Assembly: GCF_047496725.1 (NCBI RefSeq)
Contig: NC_132976.1
Coordinates: 5,664,501-5,728,500, forward strand
Direction of reading: 5' to 3'
DNA from: Anoplolepis gracilipes
Taxonomy: Eukaryota > Arthropoda > Insecta > Hymenoptera > Formicidae
Length of the DNA: 64,000 nucleotides
Shown here piece by piece: positions 62,551 to 64,000 of the stretch. A model generated the notes under the pieces. That model was not told the DNA's origin, ran no database searches, and was given only the letters and a program-made list of their open reading frames with translations. Positions within the stretch are counted from its first letter, which is position 1; every line of letters begins with the position of its first letter. The translations under genes were made by a program, and so were the position numbers.

Positions 62551-64000
62551 GTATCCCATCTCGATTGACAACACAAGTATCTTTTTTCCTTTTCTTTTAA
62601 AATTATCTTGGCAACAAAAATTTCCATATTCTCGTTATCTGCAAGTACGCCATTCGGAATATTTCCAATCGACTTATGTGTGAGAGGATGTATGCAAACC
62701 GTGTCATTTTAAATTGGGAGAGACAAGGTTGTGTACTTCTCAAATGTATGTGAAAGCATTACGTTAATTAAAGCAGAAACAGAAAACAATAGATTAATAG
62801 GGTATTCTAAATCGCAAAAGAGATGAATTCGCTTAATGAGTGCAATATTTTACGATATCTTTTTATCAACTTATGACGCAATGCGGTACCTCGTCGAGAC
62901 GCTTCAAAACTGATTATTGACATCTTTTCTAGAAAAATCACACACACATTCACAGCAGTTGATAATAAAAATAAATAAAGAATAGGAAGCGTGGACGCGG
63001 TTAGTAACTTTTTTTTTTTCTAGATACTGAAATTTCTATTAATAAGCAACTAATCCAGAAGCTTAAGTAGGCCCCGCCAGAGATTGTAAGCCTTACCACA
63101 AATTAATAACAGGCATATATATAATAACTGATATATAATGACTATAAGAAATTTTGTAGTTTAAAAAGACTGGCACGCAAACTATATTCTTACAACCCGA
63201 AATAATCTTACAAATGCATTCGATTTTTATTGAACACCTTTGCAATTTTGCAACATTAAAGAATTATGTATACAGATTATCAGTAATATAAATATTTTTC
63301 AAATTTATAAGCACGCGAAAGGCAAAAATGTTTTGTATTATAAAAAGAACTCGGATTATATAAAATTTATGCAATGTTTACATTATGTTTTGTTATTATA
63401 GAGAATCGCACGAGAAGCGAAGCCATTTACTTTCACCCGATAGATTTCATAGTGCATAGCGCCTCTAGAAAAGAAAAAGTTTTCTAGAACTTGGTTAGAT
63501 TTATATAACGCTTTACAATTACATTAGTAGTAGGTCAAAGATGTATCAATCTGTTTGTTAAACTTTATTACTTTGCTTTATTACTATTGTTACGATATTA
63601 TCCGCTTTATTCTGTTCTATATAGTCGTCGAATTATTTATCACTAGATTATGCATGCGCGTACAAGTGATATCTCGTATAAGCACTATATGCAATCTTCG
63701 ACAGTCATTTGAATCGTATTAATAATACATATCTCTCAACGGATATAATAACTAATTTTATACGATAGCTCTATACGATTATTATTTTAAATGTCAAAGT
63801 TTTATTCTACTAGGAAAATTGAAAATCTACTATAGAAAATTGAATATTGAATATTGAATATTCTAAAAGTTTTTCTTTTTTATTATAAATAAAATAATTT
63901 CCTTAAAATGTTTATAAAAATATCATTGAATAAAGAAGAGTAGATTTATTTTTATATTTTTAATCTTATCAAGGTTTGCACAGTTTTACCAATTGTTATT

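Noticed and set aside
62439..62627. 62-codon minus-strand ATG frame with one hydrophobic segment
   Set aside because: No family resemblance, and it overlaps a local 26-bp tandem duplication. Left as an open question inside the GC-rich block.

Overview
The window looks like nuclear DNA of an insect, probably a hymenopteran and possibly an ant. The reasons are long introns, AT-rich non-coding DNA broken by GC/CpG-rich islands, very many dinucleotide arrays (GA/CT, TA, CA), DNA-transposon remnants, and one recognisable gene built from short exons with GT/AG junctions. The species is inference. Many long open frames here begin at GTG or TTG or are made of simple repeats; they are not genes.

Layout. 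(1) 1-797: a minus-strand first coding exon with a signal peptide and a phase-1 GT donor (697-796); the rest of that gene is off the left edge or unrecognised. (2) About 5.0-6.18 kb: a GC-rich, purine-rich leader and a plus-strand first coding exon ending at a good donor (6180/6181); product not recognised. The two exons are divergent and face away from about 4.9 kb of microsatellite-rich DNA. (3) 6.2-27 kb: AT-rich non-coding DNA with tandem duplications, a four-copy CCYCGGGG motif cluster (9.1-10.1 kb), a perfect hairpin, a 350-bp foldback element and a GC-rich block at 19.6-20.1 kb. (4) 27-29.1 kb: a GC-rich, purine-rich and (GAC)n-rich region that is probably the promoter and 5' leader of the main gene. 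(5) 29137-55877: the first three coding exons of a K+-dependent Na+/Ca2+ exchanger (NCKX / SLC24 family, closest in my recollection to Drosophila Nckx30C). Exon 1 carries the signal peptide, extracellular loop, first membrane cluster and alpha-1 repeat. A 24-nt microexon at 41762-41785 and a Gly/Ser-rich exon at 55598-55877 encode the start of the large cytosolic loop. The second membrane cluster with the alpha-2 repeat is not in the window. (6) The introns carry an internally deleted mariner with the transposase tail (44520-44848), a 1.2-kb terminal-inverted-repeat element flanked by TA (46056-47273), a possible hAT-like element (36720-37267) and many dinucleotide arrays. (7) 55878-64000: the next NCKX intron, with a GC-rich block at 61.9-62.6 kb.

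No tRNA, rRNA or CRISPR array was seen. The most interesting items are the microexon and NAGNAG splice architecture of the exchanger loop, the acidic (GAC)n upstream ORF, the repeated CCYCGGGG motif, and the unclassified 1.2-kb TIR element.
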